Shown here: piece after piece, positions 20,613 through 30,190 of the stretch
Layout of the letters: each line of letters begins with the position of its first letter
Position numbering within the stretch: position 1 is the first letter of the stretch
Assembly: GCF_026420865.1 (NCBI RefSeq)
Contig: NZ_JAPCWC010000002.1
Coordinates: forward strand, 310,001 to 374,000
DNA from: Novosphingobium clariflavum
GTDB lineage: Bacteria; Pseudomonadota; Alphaproteobacteria; Sphingomonadales; Sphingomonadaceae
DNA length: 64,000 nt
Reading direction: 5' to 3'
Notes under the pieces: model-generated
Database searches by the model: none
What the model was told of the DNA's origin: nothing
What the model saw: only the letters and a program-made list of their open reading frames with translations
Made by a program: the position numbers and the translations under genes

Positions 20613-22121
20613 CTAGGGCAGCAACGCCTGCACCGTGAACACCAGCCCACCGGCCAGCGCCACGTAGGCAAGGCAGACCGGCACCGTGCGCGCCAGGGTT
20701 TCTCCCTCCCGCCCGACCAGACCGACCGTCGCGGTCCCGGCGACGATGTTGTGCGGCGCCATGATGTTGCCCACCGCCGCCCCCACGCTCTGCCCCGCAA
20801 GCGCCAGGCCGTGCGGCAGCCGCACCGCGTCGGCAGCGGCAATCTGGAAATTGGCGAAGATGATGTTCGAGGCCGTTCCCGACCCGGTGACGAAAGACCC
20901 CAGTGCCCCCACCAGCGGCACCGCCAGTGGCCAGGCCCGCCCGAACAGCGTGGTCGCGCCCACTGCAAGCGCATCGATCATGCCGCCGTGAACCATGAAG
21001 CGCGCCAGCGTCAGCACCGCGACAAGCGCGATTCCGACTTGCGGCAGCCTCCGCAGCGCCGCCAACATCGATGCACCGACCTGCCTTGGCGAAGCGCGAT
21101 GGGCCAGCGCCGTGCCGAGAAGCGCCAGGAACAGCATCGTGCCGGGATGATAGAGCGGCAACATCACCTCGCCAAAGCCGTGACCATAGCTCCATTCGAT
21201 GCGAAACGTCCGCAAGGCCGCCTGCAAGGGCGGCACCAGACGGCTGACCAGGATGAGCGCCACCAGGACGACATAAGGCAACCCGGCCATGACAACCTCG
21301 CGCCCGGCCGGTCCCGATCGAGGCGCTCCCGCGCGCCCGCGGCGAAGCCAGGCGGCAAACAGCCCGCCGCCCAGCAATGCGCCGCCGAGTGTCGGCAGTT
21401 CCGCACCGGCCAGCGCCGCGACAAGCGCCGCCGCCGCAAAAAAGCACACCGCCGCCATCAGCGCCGTGCGCCGGGCCGCGCCCGTCGCCCGTCCCGCAAA
21501 GAGCCCCCGCGCCCCGCCGCCGATGGCATAAGTCACGACAAGCTGGGCGAACATCCAGCCAAGGCAGGCATGCAGCACCAGGATCTCAAGGCTCAGCCGC
21601 CGCGCGTCGAACAGCCCGGCCTCGAGCAGCGGCACCATCGGCGCGCCCACCGCACCAAACGAGACACCCGCAACATGGCCCAGCAAGGCCACCAGGACCG
21701 CGCGCGCGGGCGGCACGCCCAGGGCCACCAGCATCGGCGCAACGATCGCGATGGGCGTGCCGAAACCCGAGGCGCCTTCGAGGAACATCGCGAAGAACCA
21801 GCCCAGCAGCAGCGCCGTCGCGGCCGGATCGCGCGAAATCGAAGCCAGCCATTCGCCGATCACGGCCGTGGCGCCGATGCGGGTCTGGTATTCGTGGATC
21901 GAAAGTGCGGGAAAGATGATCCACAGGATCGTCGCGGCGGTGAACCCCGCTTCCAGCACCGGCCCGGCAAGATCGGCGGGAGTCTCGCCGAACTGGAAAC
22001 CCACGACCGCCACGATCGCGGCGATCACCGCCGCCAGCGATCCGGCTGCCGCGGCCGACCAGCGCAGCCCCGTCATCAGCACCACGAGCAGCGCGATCGG
22101 CAGGATCGCCAGGGCCGTCAA
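20613..22121 (-). CDS. lldP: lactate permease (LctP family)
   Basis: 502-residue inner-membrane carrier with roughly a dozen or more hydrophobic segments spread over its whole length. The family signature FLEGASGFGTPIAI and the second conserved block GALGSFVTGSGTASNIIFANFQ are both present, as expected for lactate/glycolate:proton symporters. It lies three bases after the D-lactate dehydrogenase gene on the same strand, so the pair likely forms one unit for lactate exchange and oxidation or production. The symbol reflects the family; substrate stereochemistry cannot be read from sequence. Confidence 0.88.
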   Translation of the reverse strand: MTALAILPIALLVVLMTGLRWSAAAAGSLAAVIAAIVAVVGFQFGETPADLAGPVLEAGFTAATILWIIFPALSIHEYQTRIGATAVIGEWLASISRDPAATALLLGWFFAMFLEGASGFGTPIAIVAPMLVALGVPPARAVLVALLGHVAGVSFGAVGAPMVPLLEAGLFDARRLSLEILVLHACLGWMFAQLVVTYAIGGGARGLFAGRATGAARRTALMAAVCFFAAAALVAALAGAELPTLGGALLGGGLFAAWLRRGRAGAPRSGPAGREVVMAGLPYVVLVALILVSRLVPPLQAALRTFRIEWSYGHGFGEVMLPLYHPGTMLFLALLGTALAHRASPRQVGASMLAALRRLPQVGIALVAVLTLARFMVHGGMIDALAVGATTLFGRAWPLAVPLVGALGSFVTGSGTASNIIFANFQIAAADAVRLPHGLALAGQSVGAAVGNIMAPHNIVAGTATVGLVGREGETLARTVPVCLAYVALAGGLVFTVQALLP

Positions 22122-22124
22122 TGG

Positions 22125-23135
22125 TCAGCCCCGGCGTTCGACCGGCACCGGATGGAGCGGCGTGCCGGTCTCCTCGAAGGCGCTGATATTGGCGAGGGTG
22201 GTTCCGGCGATCGCGGTCATCGCCTCGCGCGTGAAGAAGCCCTGATGGCCGGTGATGAGCACGTTCGGGAACGTCATCAGGCGCACGAAGACATCGTCGC
22301 GGATCACCTGTTCGGACAAATCCTCGAAGAACAGGTCCTCCTCTTCCTCGTAGACGTCGAGCCCGACGTAGCCGACCTGCCCGCTCTTGAGTCCGGCGAT
22401 CACCGCACGCGCATCCATCACCGCGCCGCGGCTGGTATTGATGAGCATGACCCCGGGTTTCATCGTGCGGATCGCCTCGCGGCCGATCAGGTGATGGGTA
22501 TCGGGGGTCAGCGGGCAATGCAGCGAGATGATGTCGCAGCGCGCCAGCAGCTCCTCGCGCGGGACGTAACGCCCGCCAATCTGCGTCAGTTCGGGCGTCT
22601 CGAAGGGATCGCTGGCCAGCACCTCGCAGCCGAACCCCTTGAGGATGCGCGCCACGTTGATGCCGATCCGGCCGGTGCCGATCACCCCTGCGACCTTGCC
22701 CTTGAGATCGAACCCCAGCAGTCCTTCCAGCGCGAAGTTCCCCTCGCGCACACGGGCATAGGCCTTGTGGATCTTGCGGTTGAGCGACAGGATCAGCGCC
22801 ACCGCATGCTCGGCGATGGCGTCGGGCGAATAGGCCGGGACGCGGCCGATCGAAAGACCCAGCCGCCGCGCCGCTTCCAGGTCGACATTGTTGAAGCCGG
22901 CACTGCGCAGCGCGATCAGCCGGGTGCCCTGCCCGGCCAGGATCTCCAGCACTTCGGCGCCAAGCTGGTCGTTGACGAAAGCGCAGACGCAGTCATGCCC
23001 GCGCGCCAGGTTGGCAGTGTTGGCATTGAGGCGTGCCTCGTACCACGAAAAGGCATGGCGCCCGCCCGCCGCCTCGTTGGCATGATCGAGAAACTCACGG
23101 TCGTAGGGCCTCGTGCTGAAAACGGCGATTTTCAA
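22125..23135 (-). CDS. ldhA: D-lactate dehydrogenase (D-2-hydroxyacid dehydrogenase family)
   Basis: 336 residues from a TTG at 23135, chosen because AGGAGG lies six bases upstream and the family N-terminus [11 protein letters not shown] begins there; the frame extended to 23225 adds unconserved residues. The NAD-binding motif GVIGTGRIG is at about 150-158, the substrate Arg is in NTSRGAV, and the catalytic His in [10 protein letters not shown]. It most resembles the fermentative NAD-dependent D-LDH branch, which interconverts pyruvate and D-lactate in the cytoplasm. It is coupled to the downstream lactate permease gene. Confidence 0.88.
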   Translation of the reverse strand: MKIAVFSTRPYDREFLDHANEAAGGRHAFSWYEARLNANTANLARGHDCVCAFVNDQLGAEVLEILAGQGTRLIALRSAGFNNVDLEAARRLGLSIGRVPAYSPDAIAEHAVALILSLNRKIHKAYARVREGNFALEGLLGFDLKGKVAGVIGTGRIGINVARILKGFGCEVLASDPFETPELTQIGGRYVPREELLARCDIISLHCPLTPDTHHLIGREAIRTMKPGVMLINTSRGAVMDARAVIAGLKSGQVGYVGLDVYEEEEDLFFEDLSEQVIRDDVFVRLMTFPNVLITGHQGFFTREAMTAIAGTTLANISAFEETGTPLHPVPVERRG

Positions 23136-23307
23136 GCAAGTCCTCCTGGTCGTTCGAGGAATTCCATCGAGAGCGCCGAACAGGGTTGCCGCACCTGACC
23201 GCCGCTGTCGTCGCTGATCGACCACCTGTGCCAGCGGCGGGACGATTCGACACCCCTTTGCCGCACAATGCGGTCATGCGGCGGTATTCGCCGGATCGCA
23301 GCCCGAC

Positions 23308-24315
23308 TCAGGGCGCCGGCTTTACCGCGTCGATGACGGTCAGATGTTCGAGCGGCGCGTCACCCACGCGCGAATCGGTGACGAGAACCGTCGCCCCCGG
23401 CGTGAGCGCGGTCTTCAGCTTCTCGTAGAACCCGCGCGGCAGGCGCAGGCGGTTGAGCGCGGCTTCATCCACTTCCACCCCGTCCTCGGACGTGTGCCCC
23501 GGCAGGCCGACATAGACCCAGTGCGGCTGGCCGCCGCGCGTGACCATGGTGATGACGTGGCTGCCGTGATCGGCCGCGTCGACTTCCACCACGCTGCGGC
23601 CGATCTCGGTGCCGCCGCGCAGCACCACGACCCGCCCGTCGAGCCGGGAAACGATGATCGAGAGCGGGCCGGAACGCGCCAGTTCGGGCTGCCAGCGGTA
23701 CTGCTGGCCGCCGGCAAGCGGGGTGTGTCCGGCCTTCTGCCCCTTGTCGTTGAAGGGCGAGAGCAGGCTGTTGTCGCTGGTCCGCACGTGGCTGGCGGCA
23801 TCCCCCTCGACCACGACGGTCACGCCCAGCTTGGTCACCGCGAACAGCTCGCGCGCGAACTGATAAGGCAAGTGCACGCAGCCATGGCTCTCCGGATAGC
23901 CTGGAAGGCCGCCGGCATGGAGCGCGACCCCGTCCCACGTCAGCCGCTGCTGGAACGGCATCGGCGCATTGTTGTAGGTGCTCGAACGATGGTCGGCATC
24001 CTTCTGGAGAATGGTGAAGACGCCGGTGGGCGTGGCATAACCATCCTTGCCGCTCGACACGGTGGTCGCCGCGATGCGCACGCCGTTGCGGTAGACCAGC
24101 GCCACCTGCTTGGAGAGGTCGACATAGACCAGCACCGGCCCCTCAGGCGCGACATCGGGTGCCCATACCCATTCACCGGGCTTCAGTTGCTCGATCCGGC
24201 GTGCGAACTCCGGCGGCGACGTCGCCTTGGCGCCTTGCGCCAGGGCCGGGTCCATCCCGCATGCCGCGCCCATCACCAGCGACGCGCCGAGCGCCAGCCC
24301 CAATCCTGCCTTCAT
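23308..24315 (-). CDS. L,D-transpeptidase (YkuD domain), exported
   Basis: 335 residues with an N-terminal signal peptide (cleavage probably after ALAQ at about 27). The YkuD catalytic motif HAGGLPGYPESHGCVHLP spans about 133-150, with nucleophile Cys146 and His144 in SHGC. Such enzymes form 3-3 peptidoglycan cross-links or attach proteins to peptidoglycan in the periplasm; which of these applies here is unknown. The C-terminal third is extra and unrecognised. Transcribed away from the P-type ATPase gene, with 292 bases between them. Confidence 0.88.
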   Translation of the reverse strand: MKAGLGLALGASLVMGAACGMDPALAQGAKATSPPEFARRIEQLKPGEWVWAPDVAPEGPVLVYVDLSKQVALVYRNGVRIAATTVSSGKDGYATPTGVFTILQKDADHRSSTYNNAPMPFQQRLTWDGVALHAGGLPGYPESHGCVHLPYQFARELFAVTKLGVTVVVEGDAASHVRTSDNSLLSPFNDKGQKAGHTPLAGGQQYRWQPELARSGPLSIIVSRLDGRVVVLRGGTEIGRSVVEVDAADHGSHVITMVTRGGQPHWVYVGLPGHTSEDGVEVDEAALNRLRLPRGFYEKLKTALTPGATVLVTDSRVGDAPLEHLTVIDAVKPAP

Positions 24316-24607
24316 CGGACCCCTGCAACCCTTTCGTACAATACCGAGACAATTCCGGCAGTGACCTGAATAACGCAGGATTACTATCCGGGTTTACCCG
24401 AATAGACACTGCCGCCGAATACCTGAAACGGCCGCCTGCAATCACCGGGCATATTGTCTTGCCGTATCCCCAATTCCGATCTATTTCATTACATTAAATC
24501 AAATTGCTGCACACAATGACATCTCCCGGAGGACCTGTTCTCCGGCGTCACGTCCGCGTGGCCAAGGCCGCCACACGCCGACTTGCGACCCCGCGCCCGG
24601 AGGATCG
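24316..24607. other. divergent promoter region
   Basis: 292 bases between the L,D-transpeptidase (minus) and the P-type ATPase (plus). The middle part (about 24440-24520) is AT-richer than its surroundings and could hold promoters. CGGGT-tt-ACCCG near 24391-24402 is a small inverted repeat. GGAGG just before 24608 is the ATPase ribosome-binding site. No gene was seen. Confidence 0.55.
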
Positions 24608-27286
24608 ATGCAGACTGAACCGCTCCGCGACTGGCATGCGCTGTCCACGGCAGAGGCACTGGCCTGCCTCGATACCGCGCCGCAGGGCCTCAGCGAAACC
24701 GAAGCCGCGCTGCGGCTGCAGGCCCATGGCCCCAACAGCCTGCCCGCCCCGCGCGGACGCAGCCCGCTGCTGCGGTTCCTGGCGCAGTTCCACAACGCGC
24801 TGATCTATTTCCTGCTGGCCTCGGCCCTGGCCGCGCTGCTGCTTGGGCACGCGGTCGACGCGCTGGTGATCGTGGCCGTGGTGGTCGTCAACGCGGTGGT
24901 CGGCTTCATCCAGGAAGGCCGCGCGGAAAAGGCCCTGTCCGGCATGGAGAGCCTGATTTCTGACAAGGCCCATGTCGTGCGGGGCGGCCTTCGCGAAAGC
25001 GTCGATGCGGCCACGCTGGTGCCCGGCGACGTGGTCATGCTCGAGGCCGGAGACCGGGTGCCGGCGGACCTGCGGCTGATCCGCGTGCGCGCCCTCGCGA
25101 TCGAGGAAGCCGCGCTTACCGGGGAATCGGTCGCCGCCGAAAAAGGCGAGCTCCCGGTCGCCGCCGATACCGCGCTCGCAGAGCGTTCGGCCATGGCCTA
25201 TTCCGGCACGCTCGTCGCGCGCGGTCAGGCCACCGGCGTGGTTGTCGCCACCGGCACCGCCACCGAGATCGGCCGGATCAGCGCCCTGCTCCAGTCCGTG
25301 CCCAGCCTCGCCACGCCCTTGCTGCGCCAGATCGACAGCTTCGCCGCCAAGCTGACCGCGGCGATCTCGCTCGGCGCCGCCGCGCTGTTCGCCTTCGCCG
25401 TGCTGGTGCGCGGCTTCGACTGGGTGGATGCGCTGATCGCGGTCGTGGCGTTGGCGGTCGGCGCCATTCCCGAGGGCCTGCCTGCGGTCATCACCATCAC
25501 CCTTGCCATCGGCGTCCAGCGCATGGCCGCGCGCAAGGCGGTGATCCGCAAACTGCCCGCGGTCGAGACGCTGGGCGCGACTTCGGTGATCTGCACCGAC
25601 AAGACCGGCACGCTCACCCGCAACGAGATGATGGTCAGCCGGGTCATGGCCGGCGTGCATGAGCTGCGGGTCGAGGGCAGCGGCTACCAGCCCGAAGGGG
25701 CCATCACCTGCCGCGGCGGCAGCGACGCGGCGGCCGCCATCGCCGCTGCCGCCGATATCGTGCGCTGCGGCGTGCTGTGCAACGACGCCCACTTGCGGCG
25801 GAGCGACGGCATCTGGACCGTCACCGGCGACCCGATGGAAGGCGCACTCATCGCCCTCGCCCGCAAGGCCGGGATCGACGAGGCGGATTTGCGCGGCGAA
25901 TGGCACCGCGTCGACGAAATCCCCTTCGACGCCAGCCACCGGCTGATGGCAACGCTGCGGCGTGACGCCGCCGGACCCAGCGTTGTCTTCATCAAGGGCG
26001 CCCCCGAGGCGGTCCTCGCGCTGGGCGGCAGCCGTGAGGATGCCGAGGCCTGGGACCTGGGCACGACGCGCGCCGCCGACGAAGGCGAACGGGTGCTGGG
26101 CTTTGCCATGCGCGAACTGCCCCCGGCCACCGAAAGGCTGGATTTCGGCCTGCTGCAAGGGGCAACGATGCTGGGCCTGATGGGCTTCATCGACCCCCCG
26201 CGCGAGGAGGCGCGGCTGGCCATTGCCGAGTGCCGCTCCGCCGGGATCGCGGTCAAGATGATCACCGGCGACCATGTCGGAACCGCGCTCGCCATCGCCC
26301 GCCAGTTGGCGCTGGCCGATACCCCCCGCGCTCTCACCGGCACCCAGATCGAGGCGATGAGCGACGCGGAACTGGCCGAGGCGGTTCCCCACACCGCCGT
26401 CTTTGCCCGTGCCAGCCCCGAACACAAGCTGCGCATCGTCCGCGCGCAGCAATCGCGCGGCGCCATCGTCGCCATGACCGGCGACGGGGTGAACGACGCG
26501 CCCTCGCTCAAGCAGGCCGACGTCGGCACCGCGATGGGCGTCTCCGGTACCCAGGCCGCGCGCGAGGCGGCGGAAATGGTGCTGCTCGACGACAACTTCG
26601 CCTCGATCGTCGCCGCCGTGCGCGAGGGACGCACCGTCTACGACAATATCCGCAAGGTCATCGCCTGGACCCTGCCGACCAACGGCGGCGAGGGCATCGC
26701 GGTGATCCTGGCCATCCTCGTCGGCTTTGCCCTGCCGATGACCGCCACGCAGATCCTCTGGATCAACCTGGTGATGACGGTGACGCTAGGCCTCGTGCTT
26801 GCCTTCGAACCGCCGGGGCCGGGGATCATGACGCGCCCGCCCCGCCGCCGCGATGCGCCCCTGCTCTCGGCGTTCCTGCTCTGGCGTGTGCTGCTGGTCT
26901 CGGTGCTGTTCGCCGCCGTGCTGCTGGCCGTGTTCTTCGGCGCGCAGTGGGCCGGAGACAGCCTGCGCGAAGCGCGCACGATGGTCGTCAACATGCTGGT
27001 GATCGCCGAGATCTTCTACCTGTTCAACGTCCGCTACATGCACATGCGATCCTTGAGCCACGCCGGCCTGCAAGGCACCCGCGCGGTGCTGATCGCAGTA
27101 GGCGGCGCGGTCATCGCCCAGCTTGCCTTCACCTATGCGCCGCCCTTGCAGGAGGTGTTTGATACCGCCCCGCTCTCGATCCGTGACGGCGCAGCGATGC
27201 TGGCAATCGGTGCCGCGATGTTCTTCCTGCTCGAAGCCGAGAAGACGCTGATGCGCAAGCTCGGCTGGTTCGAGGAACTGGCCTGA
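24608..27286 (+). CDS. P-type cation-transporting ATPase (P2-type, probable Ca2+/cation exporter)
   Basis: 892-residue inner-membrane pump. The cytoplasmic domains show the actuator motif TGES, the phosphorylation motif DKTGT with Asp331, KGAPE in the nucleotide domain and the hinge TGDGVNDAPSLKQADVG. PEGLPAVIT in the fourth transmembrane segment and a C-terminal set of about six transmembrane segments place it with SERCA/PMR1-like P2 pumps (Ca2+, Mn2+ or related cations) rather than heavy-metal P1B pumps, which carry CPC motifs. The ATG has GGAGG upstream. It ends three bases before the convergent universal stress gene. Confidence 0.9.
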   Translation: MQTEPLRDWHALSTAEALACLDTAPQGLSETEAALRLQAHGPNSLPAPRGRSPLLRFLAQFHNALIYFLLASALAALLLGHAVDALVIVAVVVVNAVVGFIQEGRAEKALSGMESLISDKAHVVRGGLRESVDAATLVPGDVVMLEAGDRVPADLRLIRVRALAIEEAALTGESVAAEKGELPVAADTALAERSAMAYSGTLVARGQATGVVVATGTATEIGRISALLQSVPSLATPLLRQIDSFAAKLTAAISLGAAALFAFAVLVRGFDWVDALIAVVALAVGAIPEGLPAVITITLAIGVQRMAARKAVIRKLPAVETLGATSVICTDKTGTLTRNEMMVSRVMAGVHELRVEGSGYQPEGAITCRGGSDAAAAIAAAADIVRCGVLCNDAHLRRSDGIWTVTGDPMEGALIALARKAGIDEADLRGEWHRVDEIPFDASHRLMATLRRDAAGPSVVFIKGAPEAVLALGGSREDAEAWDLGTTRAADEGERVLGFAMRELPPATERLDFGLLQGATMLGLMGFIDPPREEARLAIAECRSAGIAVKMITGDHVGTALAIARQLALADTPRALTGTQIEAMSDAELAEAVPHTAVFARASPEHKLRIVRAQQSRGAIVAMTGDGVNDAPSLKQADVGTAMGVSGTQAAREAAEMVLLDDNFASIVAAVREGRTVYDNIRKVIAWTLPTNGGEGIAVILAILVGFALPMTATQILWINLVMTVTLGLVLAFEPPGPGIMTRPPRRRDAPLLSAFLLWRVLLVSVLFAAVLLAVFFGAQWAGDSLREARTMVVNMLVIAEIFYLFNVRYMHMRSLSHAGLQGTRAVLIAVGGAVIAQLAFTYAPPLQEVFDTAPLSIRDGAAMLAIGAAMFFLLEAEKTLMRKLGWFEELA

Positions 27287-27289
27287 AAC

Positions 27290-28105
27290 TCAGTCCCGCA
27301 GCCGTACCATCAACGTATCGGGCCTGATCCAGGCAAGCAGCGAATTGGCGCGGCTGCCGCCGGTCAATTGCCGCAGCGCGCCGCCGCCCTGGGTTCCCAG
27401 CACGACCAGATCGGCGTCGTAATCCTCGATCGCCCGGCCAACCGCCGCCTCGGCCTCGCCGTTCGCCAGCACGCCCTCGATCCGTCCGGCAAAGGGCGCC
27501 AGGTCGCTCGATGCCAGAAATTCGGCGAGGCCGCTTTCCGCACGGGCAAGCGTTTCCTCGCGCACATGGTCCGCCACGCCCCAGCTTTCGAAACCGATGT
27601 GGAACACGTGGACGACCCGGATCGCCGCATCGGGAATGAGCCGCGCGGCGGTAAGGATCGCCTGCTTCGAGGCGGGCGAGAAGTCGCTCGGCACAAGAAT
27701 GCGGCGATAGAGCCCGCGCGGGCGCTGCTTGACCACCAGCACCGGCACTTCGGCATGGCGCAGCAGGTAGTCGATCGCAGTGCCGAGGAAATAGTCCGAT
27801 ATCTGGTTGAACCGGGCGACACCGGCCACGATGAGCTGCGCCCCGCGCTCTTTCGCGATACGGGCAATGGTGCCCGGCGGCGAGCCTTCGGGGACCAGCA
27901 CCTCGACCCCGGCGCCGCCCTCCGGCAGGATTTCACGGACACGTTCCTGCAAGGCGGCGTCCGACACGCCGTCGTGCCCATCGTCCTTGCGCACGTGCAC
28001 CACTTCGACCGCCAGGCCGAGATCGCGCCCCAGTTCGAAGGCACGGTCGATCGCGCGGTCACTCCGCGCGCTAAGATCGGTTGCGACCAGGATCGGGGAC
28101 GTCAT
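27290..28105 (-). CDS. universal stress protein, two tandem Usp domains
   Basis: 271 residues made of two Usp/UspA folds (about 1-140 and 145-271). The second keeps the ATP-binding signature G-2x-G-9x-G-S (GTQGGGALRQLTGGS); the first domain ends in VPVLVVKQRP, normal for the fold, but its nucleotide motif is less clear. Function is stress-related and otherwise unknown. The ATG at 28105 (MTSPILVATDLS) was chosen with GGAG upstream. It is followed upstream by fabI on the same strand, 77 bases away. Confidence 0.9.
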   Translation of the reverse strand: MTSPILVATDLSARSDRAIDRAFELGRDLGLAVEVVHVRKDDGHDGVSDAALQERVREILPEGGAGVEVLVPEGSPPGTIARIAKERGAQLIVAGVARFNQISDYFLGTAIDYLLRHAEVPVLVVKQRPRGLYRRILVPSDFSPASKQAILTAARLIPDAAIRVVHVFHIGFESWGVADHVREETLARAESGLAEFLASSDLAPFAGRIEGVLANGEAEAAVGRAIEDYDADLVVLGTQGGGALRQLTGGSRANSLLAWIRPDTLMVRLRD

Positions 28106-28182
28106 CTTGGCACCACTCCTCTCAAAATCGGCCTCGCGATCAGACACCTGTCCGGTGCGGCAAGCAAGGTCACACTTACGCC

Positions 28183-28932
28183 CTAGCCTCCGACGACGTT
28201 GTAGCCGCTGTCGACGTAGATCGTCTGCCCGGTCACGAAGCGCGCCCTCGGGCCGAGCAGGAAAGCGGCCATCTGGCCGATCTGCTCGACAGTCACCAAC
28301 TGGTGCAGCGGCGCCTTGTCGGAGGCGAGGCGGATCAGTTCGTCAAGGTGCGAGAGACCCGAGGCCGCCCGCGTGCGCACCGGCCCGGTCGAGAGCGCGT
28401 TGACGCGGATGCCCTGCGCGCCCAGTTCATCGGCGAGATAACGCACGCTCGCCTCCAGCGCGGCCTTGACCGGCCCCATGATGCCGTAGCCCGGCACCAC
28501 CTTTTCGGAACCGTAGAAACTCATCGTCAGGATCGATCCGCCGCCCGCCATCAACGGCTCGGCATGGCGCGCCAACCGGATCAGCGAATGGCAGGAAACG
28601 TCCATCGCGGTGCGAAAGCCTTCGGCGGAGCTGTCCACCACCCGCCCGTGCAGGTCGTCCTTGGGGGCATAGGCGATCGAATGGAGCAGGAAATCGAGCC
28701 CGCCCCACAGCGCGGCGATCTCGGCAAACACCGCCTCGACCTGCACCGGGTCGGTAACGTCGAGCGGCATGAAGATCGGCGCCTCGAGTTCCTGGGCCAG
28801 GGGTTCTACAAAACGCCGGGCCTTCTCGTTCTGGTAGGTGATGGCAAGTTCCGCTCCCGCCTCGCGCAGGACTTCCGCACAGCCCCAGGCCAGCGACTGG
28901 TCGTTCGCCATGCCCACGATCAATCCACGCAT
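28183..28932 (-). CDS. fabI: FabI-type enoyl-[acyl-carrier-protein] reductase (NADH)
   Basis: 249-residue short-chain dehydrogenase-fold enzyme for the last step of fatty-acid elongation. FabI features are the divergent cofactor loop GLIVGMANDQSLAWG, Tyr140, and the Y-x6-K catalytic pair Tyr149 and Lys156 (FYGSEKVVPGYGIMGPVK). The N-terminus is about seven residues shorter than typical FabI (usually a few residues plus GKRGL before the loop) and no better upstream start was seen. Next to the stress protein and cation pump rather than fatty-acid genes, it may be a second copy used under particular conditions; this is inference. Confidence 0.87.
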   Translation of the reverse strand: MRGLIVGMANDQSLAWGCAEVLREAGAELAITYQNEKARRFVEPLAQELEAPIFMPLDVTDPVQVEAVFAEIAALWGGLDFLLHSIAYAPKDDLHGRVVDSSAEGFRTAMDVSCHSLIRLARHAEPLMAGGGSILTMSFYGSEKVVPGYGIMGPVKAALEASVRYLADELGAQGIRVNALSTGPVRTRAASGLSHLDELIRLASDKAPLHQLVTVEQIGQMAAFLLGPRARFVTGQTIYVDSGYNVVGG

Positions 28933-28981
28933 AAGCCGCCCCTTTTTCCGCCAGTACCGCCCGTTCGCCGCACGCCTTGCG

Positions 28982-30190
28982 CTACTCGTGCCGAAGCGCG
29001 TCGATAGGATTGAGGCCCGCCGCGCGGCGGGCCGGGAAATAGCCGAAGATCACCCCGATCGCCGCCGAAACCGCAAAGGCGCCGAGGTTGACGGCGGGTT
29101 CGAAGATCCACGGCACGTTCATCAACGGCACCGCGATGGCCACCACGACCTGCGCCAGCACCAGCCCGATCAGCCCGCCCAGGCACGAGAGCACGATGGC
29201 CTCGACCAGGAACTGCATCAGCACCTCGCTCGCCACCGCACCGATGGCGAGACGGATGCCGATCTCGCGCGTGCGCTCGGTCACCGAGACCAGCATGATG
29301 TTCATGATGCCGATGCCGCCGACCACCAGGCTGATCGCCGCCACGGCCGCAACGATGCTGGTCAGCATCGAGGTGGTCTGGGTCAGCGTATCGGAAATCT
29401 GCTTGGTGTCGAAGATGTTGAAATCGTCTTCCTTGCCCGCAGTGATCCGCCGCCGTTCGCGCAGCAGGCTGGCAAGCGTGGCTTGCACCTGCTCGCTGGA
29501 ATAGTGGTCGTCGATGCCCACCAGGATCGTGCGCACCGTGGTGGTGCCGAGATAGCGCCGCTGCACGGTCTTGAGCGGCATGATCACGGTATCGTCCTGA
29601 TCGCCGCCGAACCCGGCCTGCCCCTTGGTGCTGAGCAGCGCGATCACATCGCAGCTGACATTGCCGAGGCGGAACCGCTTGCCGACCGGATCGGCATTGC
29701 CGAACAGGTTCTTTGCCACCGTCGTGCCGATGATGCACACCGCCTTGCCGGCGCTTTCCTCGTCCGGCGAGAACAGGCGCCCTTCCTGCAAGGGCCAGGG
29801 CGAGATCCGGAAGTAGTCCGAAGTGGTGCCGTTGATCGTGGTGGACCAGTTGGCCCCCTCGTAGATCGCCGTCGCGCTCGACGAGACGGACGGCGCCGCC
29901 GCGGTCACCCCGCCCACCTGCTGGCGGATCGCGGCGATGTCAGCCAGTTCGAAATCGCGCGGGGTGGTGCCGCCGCCGCCGCGCCCGAAACCCTGTCCGG
30001 GGCGGACCTGAAGGATGTTGGTGCCCAGCGCCGCGATCTGCTGGGTCACCGCCGCCGTTGTCGCCTTGCCCAGCGTCACCATCGAGACCACCGCGCCCAC
30101 GCCGATGACGATGCCCAGCATCGTCAGCAGCGAACGCAGCACGTGGCGGCGGATGGAGCGCAGCGCGAGCAGGAAGATCGTGCCCAGCAT
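28982..30190 (-). CDS. ABC exporter permease, MacB/FtsX type
   Basis: 402-residue inner-membrane subunit: one N-terminal transmembrane segment (LLTMLGIVIGVGAVVSMV), a large MacB periplasmic core domain (about 45-260), and an FtsX domain with three transmembrane segments toward the C-terminus, ending in the family motif PARRAAGLNPIDALRHE. The ATPase is a separate gene just upstream, so this is a split MacB. It is part of a complete tripartite export system with the MacA-like adaptor and NodT-type outer-membrane factor. Substrates (peptides, siderophores, antimicrobials) cannot be told. Confidence 0.93.
   Translation of the reverse strand: MLGTIFLLALRSIRRHVLRSLLTMLGIVIGVGAVVSMVTLGKATTAAVTQQIAALGTNILQVRPGQGFGRGGGGTTPRDFELADIAAIRQQVGGVTAAAPSVSSSATAIYEGANWSTTINGTTSDYFRISPWPLQEGRLFSPDEESAGKAVCIIGTTVAKNLFGNADPVGKRFRLGNVSCDVIALLSTKGQAGFGGDQDDTVIMPLKTVQRRYLGTTTVRTILVGIDDHYSSEQVQATLASLLRERRRITAGKEDDFNIFDTKQISDTLTQTTSMLTSIVAAVAAISLVVGGIGIMNIMLVSVTERTREIGIRLAIGAVASEVLMQFLVEAIVLSCLGGLIGLVLAQVVVAIAVPLMNVPWIFEPAVNLGAFAVSAAIGVIFGYFPARRAAGLNPIDALRHE

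Noticed and set aside
24440..24520. FNR/FixK box (TTGAT-N4-ATCAA) before the P-type ATPase
   Set aside because: The nearest match, TTACATTAAATCAA, has only one good half site.
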